Below, piece by piece: positions 25,954 through 35,544 of a stretch of 64,000 bases of DNA. Origin of the DNA: JBKECP01 sp047974765 (lineage in GTDB: Bacteria; Pseudomonadota; Gammaproteobacteria; Pseudomonadales; Halieaceae); the NCBI GenBank assembly GCA_047974765.1, contig JBKECP010000019.1, positions 1 to 64,000 of the forward strand, written 5' to 3'. The translations under genes and the position numbers were made by a program. The first letter of the stretch is position 1. Each line of letters starts with the position of its first letter. The notes below the pieces were generated by a model. It ran no database searches, was not told where the DNA came from, and was given only the letters and a program-made list of their open reading frames with translations.

Positions 25954-26558
25954 ATATGCACCGGAGTTTGCGGTCGCTGCGGTATATATCAATCCGGCAT
26001 TTATTATTTTTTCACCGCGGTAGTGCTTTACCGTTAGCACTGTTTTTTGTGTTACTGCTGTCATTGTTGGCGGCTCAATCCATGCAGACAAGTACGCTTG
26101 AATTAAAAATGGCTGACAATTACCAGCGCAAGTCTGACGCGCTGTTACGAGCGCGCTCCATCAGCACCGTATTGCACGAGCAGGCCTCTTACTTTCCATT
26201 GACGGGGGCAGTTGGTTACCGTCTGTGCCCTTTGCGTTCGCCGGTTTCCCCGTCTGGCTATCCACCGGCTCAGGTGCGACATTGCGATGCGCCTTTACTG
26301 GTCGTGCCCGATGCGCTGTCGGCTGTGCCTGACGGTGTGAGTCTTGACTATGAGGTGGTCAGGCAAAAGCCTCTGTGGCTGGATGACCTGCCTTTTCGGC
26401 AGGCCGAATATGCCGCCTCCAGTATGCTGGCTTTTGATGTGGCCCTGTTTGAAATACGGGTACAGGTGGATGGTCGCGGGGTGAGAGCGGGCCGATCGGA
26501 GGTGGTTGAAGGGATTGCCCGTCTTGTGCCTGCCAATACACAGCCTGAATGGGAGTAA
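25950..26558 (+). CDS. pilX: Type IV pilus assembly protein PilX
   Basis: 202 residues. The N-terminal helix is GSALPLALFFVLLLSLLAAQ followed by SMQTSTLELKMADN, which matches the PilX pattern (RG-ALV...LLSLL...TSTLEEKMAGN) that lacks the Glu5 of other pilins. The ATG overlaps the pilW stop (ATGA). It is a minor pilin of the tip complex, and pilY1 follows directly. Confidence 0.85.
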   Translation: MNMHRSLRSLRYISIRHLLFFHRGSALPLALFFVLLLSLLAAQSMQTSTLELKMADNYQRKSDALLRARSISTVLHEQASYFPLTGAVGYRLCPLRSPVSPSGYPPAQVRHCDAPLLVVPDALSAVPDGVSLDYEVVRQKPLWLDDLPFRQAEYAASSMLAFDVALFEIRVQVDGRGVRAGRSEVVEGIARLVPANTQPEWE

Positions 26559-26560
26559 TA

Positions 26561-29500
26561 ATGATGGCAGCTCAGTCAGTCCCCCGATATGTCTTGCTGG
26601 TCCTTGTTTTTTTCTCTGGCCTGCTTGTGAATAGGCCTGTGCTGGCAGATGATATTGCGCGGCATTTTCCTTTCCAGGCCCGTGGGCAGGTTTATTTATT
26701 ACTGCATCTTGATATGGGGCCGGGTATGTATGAAAGCGTTTGCCATAATCTGGATGAGTGTGCCTTGCGTATGTCGGCACCAGCTTACCGCCAGCTTGTA
26801 TCCAGGCACAGCGCAACCGGGCGAACCTCTGTGACCCGTTTTGATATTTTGCGTGCACTGCTAATTGTGCTGATTGACGAGCCACAACTGGCAAATATTC
26901 AGCTGGCCATTGCAGTATCCAACCGGGAGCTGGGCAGCCGGATGATTGCTGGTTATCGCCAACTTGGCAGTCAGGGTCAGGAGCTGATTGATCGTATTGA
27001 TGCCCTGCCTTCCTCTTTGGTGTTCGGCACTTATCACTTCAATCCGGCGCTGGCCTATTATGAATGGTTTCGCTATGTCACAGGTGATGCGGTGTTATAT
27101 GGTCAGCCGCAGCGCACCCATCCGGTGTCGCCAGAAAATCCGGCAAATGATCAGAGTATTGTTGCTGGTGGGCGCTACCGTTCACCGTCCAACTGGCGTG
27201 ACAGTTGCCCTTATTTTGTTTCGCTGATGGCAACTTTTCGTGAATCTGCTTCATCTGTACCGGATACTGCGGCCCGGATGTTGGCGCTGGAGCCACAATT
27301 TCCGGGGCGTTTTCACACTAATGAAGTGCAATTTCTGCAACATTTGCATGACCGTCGGCTTGATTTGCTACCGGCTCTAATGGGCTCCCAAACCTTCCAG
27401 CGCAGCTGGGTAGTGGGTGATGGAAATGTTCGACATCGCGCTCTGGCCAGAGCGGGGCGGGTTCCTGAATTGCCTGCTATTGATGAACCACTGGCTCTGG
27501 AAAATGCTTTGAGAGAAGGCTTGCTGCAAGCAGTGAATCAGTCGATTCATACTCAAAGCCTGTTATCGACGAGTGTCAGCAATGATGTGGTTTATCACAA
27601 TGATCAGCTTTTTATGAGTCTGTATCGTGCAGATAATAGTCAGCGCTGGCAGGGCAACCTGAAAAAACTGCGCATTGATCCAAATGCAGCAGGTTCATAT
27701 TCGGCCGTTGATGCCCGCGATGCCCCGGCGCTGGTAGAAACCGGCCTCCGACGGGGACAACTGGCAGAGCAGGCACTGACATTCTGGACGCCGTCAGCGG
27801 ATATTATGCTGCGGGCACAGGGGTTTGGCATCAGTACACAAAGCGATGGACCAGTGGTTGATCTGGGTGGTGCAGGGCAGCGTATACCTGGACTGGATGA
27901 AATTGGTGAGGTAGGTGAATATAACGCGCCGAACCATCGTCGTCTGTATGTAGAGCCAGACAGTGTGCGCAATGGTCAGCAGAATATATTACCGGCCCTG
28001 GATGTGAACCCGGTGCTGCTTGCGGATCATCCCGGGTTGCTTGAGGCTCTGGATGTGGCTGATGTGGCCTCGGCACTGGATCTTATCGCCTGGCTCAGAG
28101 GGCTGGATGTAGATGATGAGGATGGCGATGGTGAACGTGCAGAAGCCAGAGGCTGGCTGTTGGGGGAGCTGCTTCATTCCCGGCCTCTGCCAGTGAATTA
28201 CGGCGCTGTTGCCGGTTACAGTGAAAGCAATCCTCTTGTCAGGCTCTTTGTTGGCAGTGGTGATGGTCTGTTGCACGCCATTGAAAACACCGATGTACAG
28301 GGCCGCGAAAGTGGCCGTGAACTGTGGGCCTTTGCACCCAGGGAGACATTGTCGGTGGCAAAGGCCCGCCGTCACCAGCTGGATTCGGCCAGATACAAGC
28401 GTTACGGCGTCGATGGCAGTGCTGTAGTTCGCCTGACTGACCTCAATCAGGATGCCGCTATTGATCATCGCCAGGGTGATGAGGCCTGGCTTTATTTTGG
28501 TTTGCGCCGGGGCGGAGCGGCCTATTATGCCCTGGATATCAGCCAGCCCTTGTCGGCACCACTGCTGCGCTGGACAATCAGCTCGCAGCGGCAGGGCTTT
28601 GAAGAGCTGGCTTTGAGTTTTTCTACGCCGGTGGTGGGCAAAGTCCAATTTGAACAACAGGCCCGGGATGTATTGATTTTTGCCGCAGGTTATTACGGCG
28701 GCTGGACGCCTGATTATACGGGTCGAATTGGCAAGGATGCGGGCAGAGGTCGTGATCTCAAGGGCAATGCCATCTACATTGTTGATGCCAACACGGGTGC
28801 TTTGATCTGGAAGGCAGTACATGGCCCCACGGGCGAGCGCAGTGAGCGACATTATGCGCACGCTGATATGGTGCACAGTATTCCCTCTCAGCCTGCTGTT
28901 ATGCGCAATGATGCCGGCATTATTCACCGCCTCTATGTCGGTGACAGCGGCGGCGGTCTCTGGCGGGTTGATCTGCCTCCGGGCAATGCTGTGCAACAGC
29001 GTCGTGAACACTGGTTTGTCAGCAAAATAGCGGATCTGGCAGAGGCTTCTGCCGAGGGGGATTTGCGCTTCTTCCATGCGCCGGATCTGCTGCGCTCAAA
29101 AAATAGCGCTGGCCGGGCTTTTGACGGTCTGCTGATTGCCAGCGGCAATCGTGCTGATCCACTTGAACAACAGGTGAAAAACCAGCTGTTTTATATACGT
29201 GATTACCATATTGTCTCCGGTGACAGGCAGGTGCAATCGCGCCCGGTGTTACAGCCGGAAGATCTGGACAGTGCCGGTCATTGCGGATTGGCAGCAGATG
29301 CTTGCCAGCCAGGTACTGGCAATGGCTGGCGGCTGGCTTTTTTGCAGCCGGGCGAGAAGGCTTTGTCATCACCTTTAGCGGAAAACGGCAAAGTCTATCT
29401 GAGCACATATATGCCGCCGACTGAATCTGCTGATTGCGGTGGGGGCTCTGGTCATTCACAGCTCTACGTACTACAGCTGGGCAGCGGAGAAGCTGTTTAT

Positions 29501-29686
29501 CAGCAGGCATTTTTTGATCTTGGGGCCGGTATGGCGCCGGGACCACTGCTGACCCCCAGGGGCATATGGTTGCCTGCAGTGGATGACCTGCCCGCTCCTG
29601 AAGACAGTGCTGGTCCTTTTATTCCCCTGCGTGGTGCATTGCGATTTCGTTTGTACTGGCGCGAGCCGGGTGTCGATAAAATATGA
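26561..29686 (+). CDS. pilY1: Type IV pilus tip adhesin / assembly factor PilY1
   Basis: 1041 residues from ATG 26561, preceded by GGGAGTAATA; a start at 26549 inside pilX is less likely. A signal peptide covers about residues 1-31 (ending VLA-DD). The N-terminal half is variable. The C-terminal half is the PilY1 beta-propeller, with GLDVDDEDGDGERAEARGW, GELLHSRPLPVNYG, FVGSGDGLLHAIE, ELWAFAPRE and YVGDSGGGLWRVDLP. A calcium-loop-like DLNQDAAID segment lies near residue 625. PilY1 sits at the pilus tip, promotes pilus extension and can act in adhesion or surface sensing. Repeat A3 begins 9 bp after its stop. Confidence 0.9.
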   Translation: MMAAQSVPRYVLLVLVFFSGLLVNRPVLADDIARHFPFQARGQVYLLLHLDMGPGMYESVCHNLDECALRMSAPAYRQLVSRHSATGRTSVTRFDILRALLIVLIDEPQLANIQLAIAVSNRELGSRMIAGYRQLGSQGQELIDRIDALPSSLVFGTYHFNPALAYYEWFRYVTGDAVLYGQPQRTHPVSPENPANDQSIVAGGRYRSPSNWRDSCPYFVSLMATFRESASSVPDTAARMLALEPQFPGRFHTNEVQFLQHLHDRRLDLLPALMGSQTFQRSWVVGDGNVRHRALARAGRVPELPAIDEPLALENALREGLLQAVNQSIHTQSLLSTSVSNDVVYHNDQLFMSLYRADNSQRWQGNLKKLRIDPNAAGSYSAVDARDAPALVETGLRRGQLAEQALTFWTPSADIMLRAQGFGISTQSDGPVVDLGGAGQRIPGLDEIGEVGEYNAPNHRRLYVEPDSVRNGQQNILPALDVNPVLLADHPGLLEALDVADVASALDLIAWLRGLDVDDEDGDGERAEARGWLLGELLHSRPLPVNYGAVAGYSESNPLVRLFVGSGDGLLHAIENTDVQGRESGRELWAFAPRETLSVAKARRHQLDSARYKRYGVDGSAVVRLTDLNQDAAIDHRQGDEAWLYFGLRRGGAAYYALDISQPLSAPLLRWTISSQRQGFEELALSFSTPVVGKVQFEQQARDVLIFAAGYYGGWTPDYTGRIGKDAGRGRDLKGNAIYIVDANTGALIWKAVHGPTGERSERHYAHADMVHSIPSQPAVMRNDAGIIHRLYVGDSGGGLWRVDLPPGNAVQQRREHWFVSKIADLAEASAEGDLRFFHAPDLLRSKNSAGRAFDGLLIASGNRADPLEQQVKNQLFYIRDYHIVSGDRQVQSRPVLQPEDLDSAGHCGLAADACQPGTGNGWRLAFLQPGEKALSSPLAENGKVYLSTYMPPTESADCGGGSGHSQLYVLQLGSGEAVYQQAFFDLGAGMAPGPLLTPRGIWLPAVDDLPAPEDSAGPFIPLRGALRFRLYWREPGVDKI

Positions 29687-29695
29687 GGATTGATT

Positions 29696-29937
29696 ATCCT
29701 GGATTCCGCAGTCGAGCGCTTGTTTTCTTCTTGAAAGCCGTATGGATACTGGGCTTCTGGTCTTTGATCTCACTCACCTTGCGGGTGAGTGCGCTACGCA
29801 CCCACAGGTACTGCACTCGGCGCGTCAGGCAGCGTTGCTCCGCCTTGCGGGCAATCAGCCCGCGGTGTTGTCGCGCCTTGCCTGACACACCGATTACAGC
29901 ACCACATTGTGCACGTCCAACTGCGGATTCTAGAATT
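29696..29937 (+). repeat. Dispersed repeat family A, copy 3 (between pilY1 and pilE)
   Basis: About 242 bp starting ATCCTGGATTCCGCAGT. Over its first 90 bases it is close to copy 2, and over its interior it resembles copy 1 (CTCACCTTGCGGGTGAG, GCGCTACGCACCCAC). The right end is altered: CTGCGGATTCTAGAATT in place of CTGCGGATTTCAGGAT. It ends directly at the presumed pilE start codon, and an open frame runs through it into pilE. Confidence 0.8.
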
Positions 29938-30465
29938 ATGGCCTGTTACAGGACTTGTCGCAGTAACTATTACAGTCGCCGCCACTGTTTTATCCGTGGT
30001 TACGCCGGCTGTGAAAATGGTAAAAAACGATGGCAGACAGCTTTTTCACTGATTGAATTATTAGTGGTGCTGGCTATTGTGGCGTTGTTACTGGTACTGG
30101 TTATACCGGCTTACCAGCAGCAAGTGATACGAAGTTATCGCAGTGCAGCTCACGGTATGTTGCATACTTTACGTTTGCAGCAGGAGCAGTTTTTTATCCT
30201 GCATCGACGCTATGCAAGAAATCTGACAGAGCTGGCCTACGCCACAGAAAATCTGATGATCAATCGAGAGGGCAAGGTGGTTGATAACAATAGCCGGGCG
30301 GCGCGGTATCGGCTCTCAGTCGATACTTCGCAAGACCAGTCCTACAATCTGCTGGCTGAAGCGATAGAGGGGCAGCGTATGGACGAACGCTGCCTGCGAC
30401 TGACCTTGAACCATCAGGGGCATCGCAGTGCCTATCCGGGAATGGTGCAGGAGTGCTGGCATTAG
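29938..30465 (+). CDS. pilE: Type IV pilin PilE-like, with an altered leader
   Basis: 175 residues from ATG 29938, the only in-frame start after the repeat. Residues 36-62 read FSLIELLVVLAIVALLLVLV followed by IPAYQQQ, a classic pilin helix with Glu at position 5. The rest fits PilE, ending in a cysteine pair (MDERC, QECWH). Two points are odd. The leader is 35 residues long and unlike other leaders, and the residue before the cleavage site is Ala (RWQTA/FSLIE), where Gly is normal. Both may follow from repeat A3 having replaced the original 5' end. It could be functional with an unusual leader or poorly processed. Confidence 0.8.
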   Translation: MACYRTCRSNYYSRRHCFIRGYAGCENGKKRWQTAFSLIELLVVLAIVALLLVLVIPAYQQQVIRSYRSAAHGMLHTLRLQQEQFFILHRRYARNLTELAYATENLMINREGKVVDNNSRAARYRLSVDTSQDQSYNLLAEAIEGQRMDERCLRLTLNHQGHRSAYPGMVQECWH

Positions 30466-30489
30466 CCGCTTGAAAAAGAACAGAGCCTG

Positions 30490-31896
30490 TCACTCTTCGA
30501 GGCGGAGTTTTTGCAAGCGGTAGCGCAGGCTGCGAAAACTGATACCCAACATCTTGGCTGTGGCTGTTTTGTTCCAGCGGCAACGTTCCAGGGCTGTGCT
30601 TATAATCTGCCGCTCAACCTCTTCCAGGTAGTTTTCGAGATTGCCAAAAGCCGCCTCGACATCAATAGCCATGCCACCTTTGGCTGCATCAGTAACAGTA
30701 TTTGTTGGTATTGCCGGATGATTTTTTTCAGCGCTTATACCGCCGCCGGGCTGTAACTGTAAATCACCGGCACTGATAATGTGATTGTCACTGAGCGCCC
30801 AGGCCCGTTCGAGAATGTTCTCCAGCTCTCGGACATTGCCGGGAAAGCGGTATTGCTGCAATGTTGTCAGTGCTGAGTCTGCCAGTTGCGGACGGTTGTC
30901 GCTGTCTTCACCCATGCGCTGTAAAAAACTGTCAACCAGTGCCGGTAAATCTTCCAGCCGGTCCCGTAGTGGTGGCACCTGAATATCAATGACATGAATG
31001 CGGTAGTAAAGGTCATTGCGAAAATGCCCGGCAGCCACTTCCGCAGCCAGATCCTTGTGGGTGGCGCTGAGCAGGCGGATGTCGGTGGGTATCTCTTCAC
31101 TGGCGCCTACGGGCCGAAAGGATTTTTCCTGAATAACACGCAGTAACTTGACTTGCATGGCCAGTGGCAGGTCGGCAACCTCATCCAGAAACAGCGTGCC
31201 ACCTTCGGCAGCCTGAAACAGGCCGGTTTTATCCCTATTGGCACCGGTAAAGCTGCCTTTGATGTGACCGAAAAGTTCGCTCTCCATCAATTCATGGGGT
31301 ATGGCACCGCAGTTAACGGCGATAAAAGGTGCTTCTGCGCGTGAACCATTGTTGTGAATCAGTCGGGCAATGACTTCCTTGCCACTGCCGGATTCTCCGT
31401 GAATATGCACGGGTGCCTGAGAGCGGGCCAGTTTCAATGCCTGCTGGCGCAGGGCATTCATTATCGGGCTGCTGCCGATAAGACCTCCCTGGGCAGGGGT
31501 GTCCTGATTGGCCGTCATGTCGTCGGCATGCTCGTTCAGACGCAGTGCGGAGCTAACCAGATTGCGTAAACGCTCCAGCTCGATGGGCTTGCTGATAAAG
31601 TCAAATGCACCCGCCTTGAGTGCGGCGATAGCCGCCTCGACACTGCCGTGAGCGGTAATCATGGCAACGGGAATATCGGGAAAGTGTTGCTGAATATATT
31701 CTACTAAAGTGATGCCATTGCCATCGGGCAGCCGCATGTCAGTCAAACAAAGATCCGGCTTGATAGTTTGTACTTGTGTCTGTGCTTCTCCCAGGCTGGC
31801 CGCGGTGCAGGTGGACAGGCCCATGCGGCTAAGAGTGATATCCAGTAGTTCACGAATATCGGGTTCGTCATCGACTATCAAAACAGTCTGGTTCAT
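30490..31896 (-). CDS. pilR: Sigma-54-dependent response regulator PilR
   Basis: 468 residues. The receiver domain (1-120) has the phosphorylated Asp53 in CLTDMRLPDG. The sigma-54 AAA+ domain has Walker A GESGSGKE (about 169), the sigma-54-contacting GAFTGA-type loop as GSFTGA, and Walker B GGTLFLDEVADLP. A Fis-type helix-turn-helix ends the protein (CRWNKTATAKMLGISFRSLRYRLQ). In pseudomonads PilR activates pilin transcription. It converges on pilE, 24 bp away, and pilS lies 171 bp upstream on the same strand. The loop GSFTGA differs from GAFTGA by one residue, a known natural variant. Confidence 0.92.
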   Translation of the reverse strand: MNQTVLIVDDEPDIRELLDITLSRMGLSTCTAASLGEAQTQVQTIKPDLCLTDMRLPDGNGITLVEYIQQHFPDIPVAMITAHGSVEAAIAALKAGAFDFISKPIELERLRNLVSSALRLNEHADDMTANQDTPAQGGLIGSSPIMNALRQQALKLARSQAPVHIHGESGSGKEVIARLIHNNGSRAEAPFIAVNCGAIPHELMESELFGHIKGSFTGANRDKTGLFQAAEGGTLFLDEVADLPLAMQVKLLRVIQEKSFRPVGASEEIPTDIRLLSATHKDLAAEVAAGHFRNDLYYRIHVIDIQVPPLRDRLEDLPALVDSFLQRMGEDSDNRPQLADSALTTLQQYRFPGNVRELENILERAWALSDNHIISAGDLQLQPGGGISAEKNHPAIPTNTVTDAAKGGMAIDVEAAFGNLENYLEEVERQIISTALERCRWNKTATAKMLGISFRSLRYRLQKLRLEE

Positions 31897-32067
31897 CAGC
31901 TTCCCTATGCTGTGTATTTGCTGTTGTAATATTTAATGCGAAGTGTAAATCATCCCGCTGATGGCTTCAGTGTTTGATAGCCAATACTGCCAGAATGATT
32001 AGTGTCAGATTGAGAACCGGTTCAATATTTTATCTGAAGTGTTAGTCAGGTGCCGGTGGTGCAGAGG

Positions 32068-33690
32068 TTAAAGTACCTGCCTGTTCAGTGTTAGGCGGAA
32101 GCAGCTCTCGCCCTTGCCGGTTGGCGCATAGCGCAGGGAGGCGTTGTTGATTTCGCACAGTTCCTGACAGAGAAAGAGTCCCATGCCGCTACCGGACTCC
32201 ACGGTGGTAAAGAAAGGCTCGAACAGTTTGCCCTGATCCTGTGGCGGCACACCACTGCCATAGTCGACAATATCAATCAGGCATTGATTGGTATACACGT
32301 CCAGTGTGACCTCAATACGGGCCAGCTCCCGGCCTGTGTTCAACTTGCTGTGTCGCAGGCCGTTATCGAGCAGATTGCTGAGCACCCGCTGCAAATTCTC
32401 CGGATCAAACTCAATCAACAGGTCCCGCTGACTACAATTAATGATGATGTCAGCTGGTCGGTTGAGTGTGTCCAGGTAGTTGCCAACCAATTTATCGAGC
32501 CAGTCAGACAGCAGGATATATTCTGGTTTAGGTGCCTCGCGGCGGGATATCTGCATGACACTCTCAACAATTTCGTTTACCCGGCGACTGTGATCGTGAA
32601 TGATTTCTGCCATGCGTCGGTCAGCTGCCTGTAAATCAGAGGATTCCTGCAATAACTGGGCGGCGTGGCTGATGGCTCCCAGTGGGTTGCGAATTTCGTG
32701 GGCGATACTGGCTGTGAGGCGGCCAAGGGCCGTTAATTTCAAAGCCTGGGCATACTGGGTGATCGGCGTGTAATCTTCAAGAAACACCAGTGTCTCTTCC
32801 GGTCGGCCTGACTGTAGCTCCCGGAAATTGGCAATGACCTGGGGGGCAGATTCACTGACGGAGAAGGGTTGTGCCTTGTGCAATCCACTATTGCGCCACT
32901 GCTGGTATTGCCGGGTTAGAGCTTCACTGTAATCTGCCAGTGGACTCCCCTGATCGGGCTTGTCATTGTTGTCTGGTGTCAACAGGGTGGCCGCTGCCTT
33001 GTTCATTATATGTACACGCTCATCAGCTGAGATCATCAGAATGCCTGTCTGCATATGCTGCACAATCTGTTCGTTCAGGCGTTGCAGGTTATACAGATCA
33101 CTGGCCCGGCTGCGCGCCAGTTCTTCGGCCCGGCCCAGGCGTTTTGCGACGGCCTGTATCAGAATGGAAACACTGAACAACAACAAACCCAACAAACCGG
33201 CGGGAAAAAGGGCGCTGATGTCCTGATCAGTGATCAGAATCAGGCGTACAGTGTCCAGCAATACACCCAGTACGGAGAGGGCGGCGATCAGTGTGGCCAG
33301 AGTCCGGTTGGTAATCAGTACCGCACTCGCGGCAATAATAATTACCAGTAAAACCGGCAGGCCACTATTCATGCCGCCACTGGCATCTGCCAGTGCAATA
33401 ATGGCGGCAATATCGATAATAAAAATCAGGCTCTGGAAACGATTGCTGCGATGCCAGGTGGTCGATAGTGAGGCCATCAGGATGATGCTGGTCGCAAGGT
33501 AGAGCATGGCGACGGCCAGATACTGGTTGGGTGCCAGCGTGCCAACCAGCTGCCGGGTGTTTGGGCTGATCAGCATAATCAGCAGAACAATCGACAACAG
33601 TGAACGATAGGCCACATAGATACGAAACAGCATGGCATTTTGTTTGCCTGAACTGGCGGGGGCAGATTTTGTCAGTAGGGCCGACTGCAT
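32068..33690 (-). CDS. pilS: Sensor histidine kinase PilS
   Basis: 540 residues. The N-terminal 190 residues hold about six membrane segments, followed by a linker and a PAS-like region (RLNEQIVQHMQTGILMISAD). The HisKA domain carries the phospho-accepting His in SIAHEIRNPLGAISHAAQLL. The ATPase domain has the N box NLLDNGLRHS, VDYGSGVPP and GSGMGLFLCQ. It phosphorylates PilR. Its stop and the PilR start are separated by 171 bp, whereas in Pseudomonas the two genes are closely spaced. A pilS-nadE divergent promoter region lies at 33691-33862. Confidence 0.9.
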   Translation of the reverse strand: MQSALLTKSAPASSGKQNAMLFRIYVAYRSLLSIVLLIMLISPNTRQLVGTLAPNQYLAVAMLYLATSIILMASLSTTWHRSNRFQSLIFIIDIAAIIALADASGGMNSGLPVLLVIIIAASAVLITNRTLATLIAALSVLGVLLDTVRLILITDQDISALFPAGLLGLLLFSVSILIQAVAKRLGRAEELARSRASDLYNLQRLNEQIVQHMQTGILMISADERVHIMNKAAATLLTPDNNDKPDQGSPLADYSEALTRQYQQWRNSGLHKAQPFSVSESAPQVIANFRELQSGRPEETLVFLEDYTPITQYAQALKLTALGRLTASIAHEIRNPLGAISHAAQLLQESSDLQAADRRMAEIIHDHSRRVNEIVESVMQISRREAPKPEYILLSDWLDKLVGNYLDTLNRPADIIINCSQRDLLIEFDPENLQRVLSNLLDNGLRHSKLNTGRELARIEVTLDVYTNQCLIDIVDYGSGVPPQDQGKLFEPFFTTVESGSGMGLFLCQELCEINNASLRYAPTGKGESCFRLTLNRQVL

Positions 33691-33862
33691 CGAAGTGGGC
33701 TTCTTTTTGTAGGATTTGTATTTGAGTGAATGCTCTGTGATCGTGTCAGTTTATCCTATCGCTCAAGAACTGGCACTGCTGGAAGGATCGTCGGGGCTGG
33801 CCATGATCTGTACTTTTCTGGAAAATGCCAGCACCGATACCGCAAGTGCAGAGTGAGATGTA

Positions 33863-35518
33863 ATGGCAAATCTGAATATCCTGATGGCCCAAATGAATAC
33901 CCTGGTGGGCGATTTTGAGGGCAATAGTCGCAAGGTGATTGATACCTTGCAGCGCGCCGGACAGCACTGTGCCAACGCCGTGGTGGTATTTCCCGAACTG
34001 ACGCTCAGTGGTTATCCGCCGGAGGATCTGCTGCTGCGGCCGAGCCTTGATACCCGGGTGCAACGGGCGCTGGACAATATCTGCGCTGTCATGGGGGCAG
34101 GTGTGAGTGCAAAGGTCTGGGCAATTGTTGGCTATCCGCGCCGGATTGACGGCGCACTTTATAATATTGCGGCGGTATTACACGGTGGCAAAGTACTGGC
34201 CGAATACCGCAAACAACATCTGCCAAACTATCAGGTTTTCGATGAAAAACGTTACTTCCAGACGGGCAACAGTCCTTGTGTGGTTGATGTTCAGGGGGTG
34301 CGGGTAGGTCTGAGTATCTGTGAGGATATCTGGGATCAGGCGCCAGCACAGCAGGCGGCGGCGGCAGGGGCCGAGTTACTGGTCAATATCAATGCCTCTC
34401 CCTATCATCGCGGCAAACGCCGCGAGCGCTGGCAGCAGGTTGGCGGGCGTGCACGCAGCAGCAGGTTGCCGATCATCTATGTTAACCAGGTTGGCGGCCA
34501 GGATGAGCTGGTCTTTGATGGTGGCTCCTTTGCGGTTTCATCTGCGGGCGAGTTGTGTGGTACGGCCCCGCCTTTTGTTGAGGGTGAATACTGGTTGAAG
34601 GCAGGGCATGCCGGAGGGCAGAGCGTGGATCGAATTGCCCTGTCGGGTCTGGATGTTGTTGATGAGATTGATGATATCAGTGATACCTGGCAGGCTCTGG
34701 TGCTGGGTTTGCGTGACTATATTGAAAAAAATCGCTTTCCCGGCGCAGTGCTGGGCCTGTCGGGCGGGGTAGATTCAGCACTGACTCTGGCAATTGCCGT
34801 TGAGGCACTGGGAGCCGGGCGGGTTGAAGCGGTAATGATGCCTTTTCGCTATACCTCGCAAATGAGTGTGGATGATGCCGCCACCCAGTCACACACGCTT
34901 GGTGTGAGTCACAGTGTTATTTCCATTGAGCCGATGTATGAGGCCTTTATGACTGCTCTGGCTGGTGAGTTTGCCGGTTGTGAAGCAGATGCCACTGAGG
35001 AAAACCTGCAGGCTCGTTGCCGGGGTGTGTTGTTAATGGCCATCTCCAATAAAAAGGGTTCGCTGGTGCTGACCACCGGTAACAAGAGTGAACTGGCTGT
35101 AGGCTACTCGACGCTTTACGGGGACATGGCCGGTGGTTTTGATGTGCTCAAGGATGTACCCAAGACCCTGGTCTACAAACTTTGTCGTTACCGCAACAGC
35201 CTGGGTTCCTGTATTCCCGAGCGGGTGATTGAACGGGCGCCCTCAGCCGAACTGCGACCCGATCAGACTGACCAGGACAGTCTGCCGGACTACGAGGTGC
35301 TCGATTATATCCTTGAACGCTATGTGGATCATGATTGCAGCGCCCGTGACATTATTGCCGAAGGCATGGACGAGGCAGAAGTTTACCGGGTACTGCATCT
35401 GGTGGATCTTAATGAGTATAAGCGGCGACAGGCGCCTATCGGGGTGCGTATATCCCAGCGTGGTTTTGGCCGCGATCGGCGCTATCCGATTACTTCGGGC
35501 TGGCAACCAGGCGATTGA
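33863..35518 (+). CDS. nadE: NAD(+) synthase, glutamine-hydrolysing
   Basis: 551 residues and two domains. The N-terminal nitrilase-type amidase (to about 260) has the triad in FPELTLSGYPPED, YRKQHLPNYQ and LSICEDIWD. The C-terminal ATP-pyrophosphatase domain has LGLSGGVDSALT near residue 300 and TGNKSELAVGYSTLYGDMAG. It makes NAD from deamido-NAD using glutamine ammonia and ATP, in the cytoplasm. The ATG lies after GAGATGTA. bamD converges on it, 26 bp away. Confidence 0.95.
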   Translation: MANLNILMAQMNTLVGDFEGNSRKVIDTLQRAGQHCANAVVVFPELTLSGYPPEDLLLRPSLDTRVQRALDNICAVMGAGVSAKVWAIVGYPRRIDGALYNIAAVLHGGKVLAEYRKQHLPNYQVFDEKRYFQTGNSPCVVDVQGVRVGLSICEDIWDQAPAQQAAAAGAELLVNINASPYHRGKRRERWQQVGGRARSSRLPIIYVNQVGGQDELVFDGGSFAVSSAGELCGTAPPFVEGEYWLKAGHAGGQSVDRIALSGLDVVDEIDDISDTWQALVLGLRDYIEKNRFPGAVLGLSGGVDSALTLAIAVEALGAGRVEAVMMPFRYTSQMSVDDAATQSHTLGVSHSVISIEPMYEAFMTALAGEFAGCEADATEENLQARCRGVLLMAISNKKGSLVLTTGNKSELAVGYSTLYGDMAGGFDVLKDVPKTLVYKLCRYRNSLGSCIPERVIERAPSAELRPDQTDQDSLPDYEVLDYILERYVDHDCSARDIIAEGMDEAEVYRVLHLVDLNEYKRRQAPIGVRISQRGFGRDRRYPITSGWQPGD

Positions 35519-35544
35519 GTCCGGGCTGCCAGGAATAGCACCTG

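Noticed and set aside
27989..29077. A 362-codon minus-strand frame inside pilY1
   Set aside because: It is antisense to the PilY1 beta-propeller, which has clear family motifs; no evidence of a gene on the other strand.
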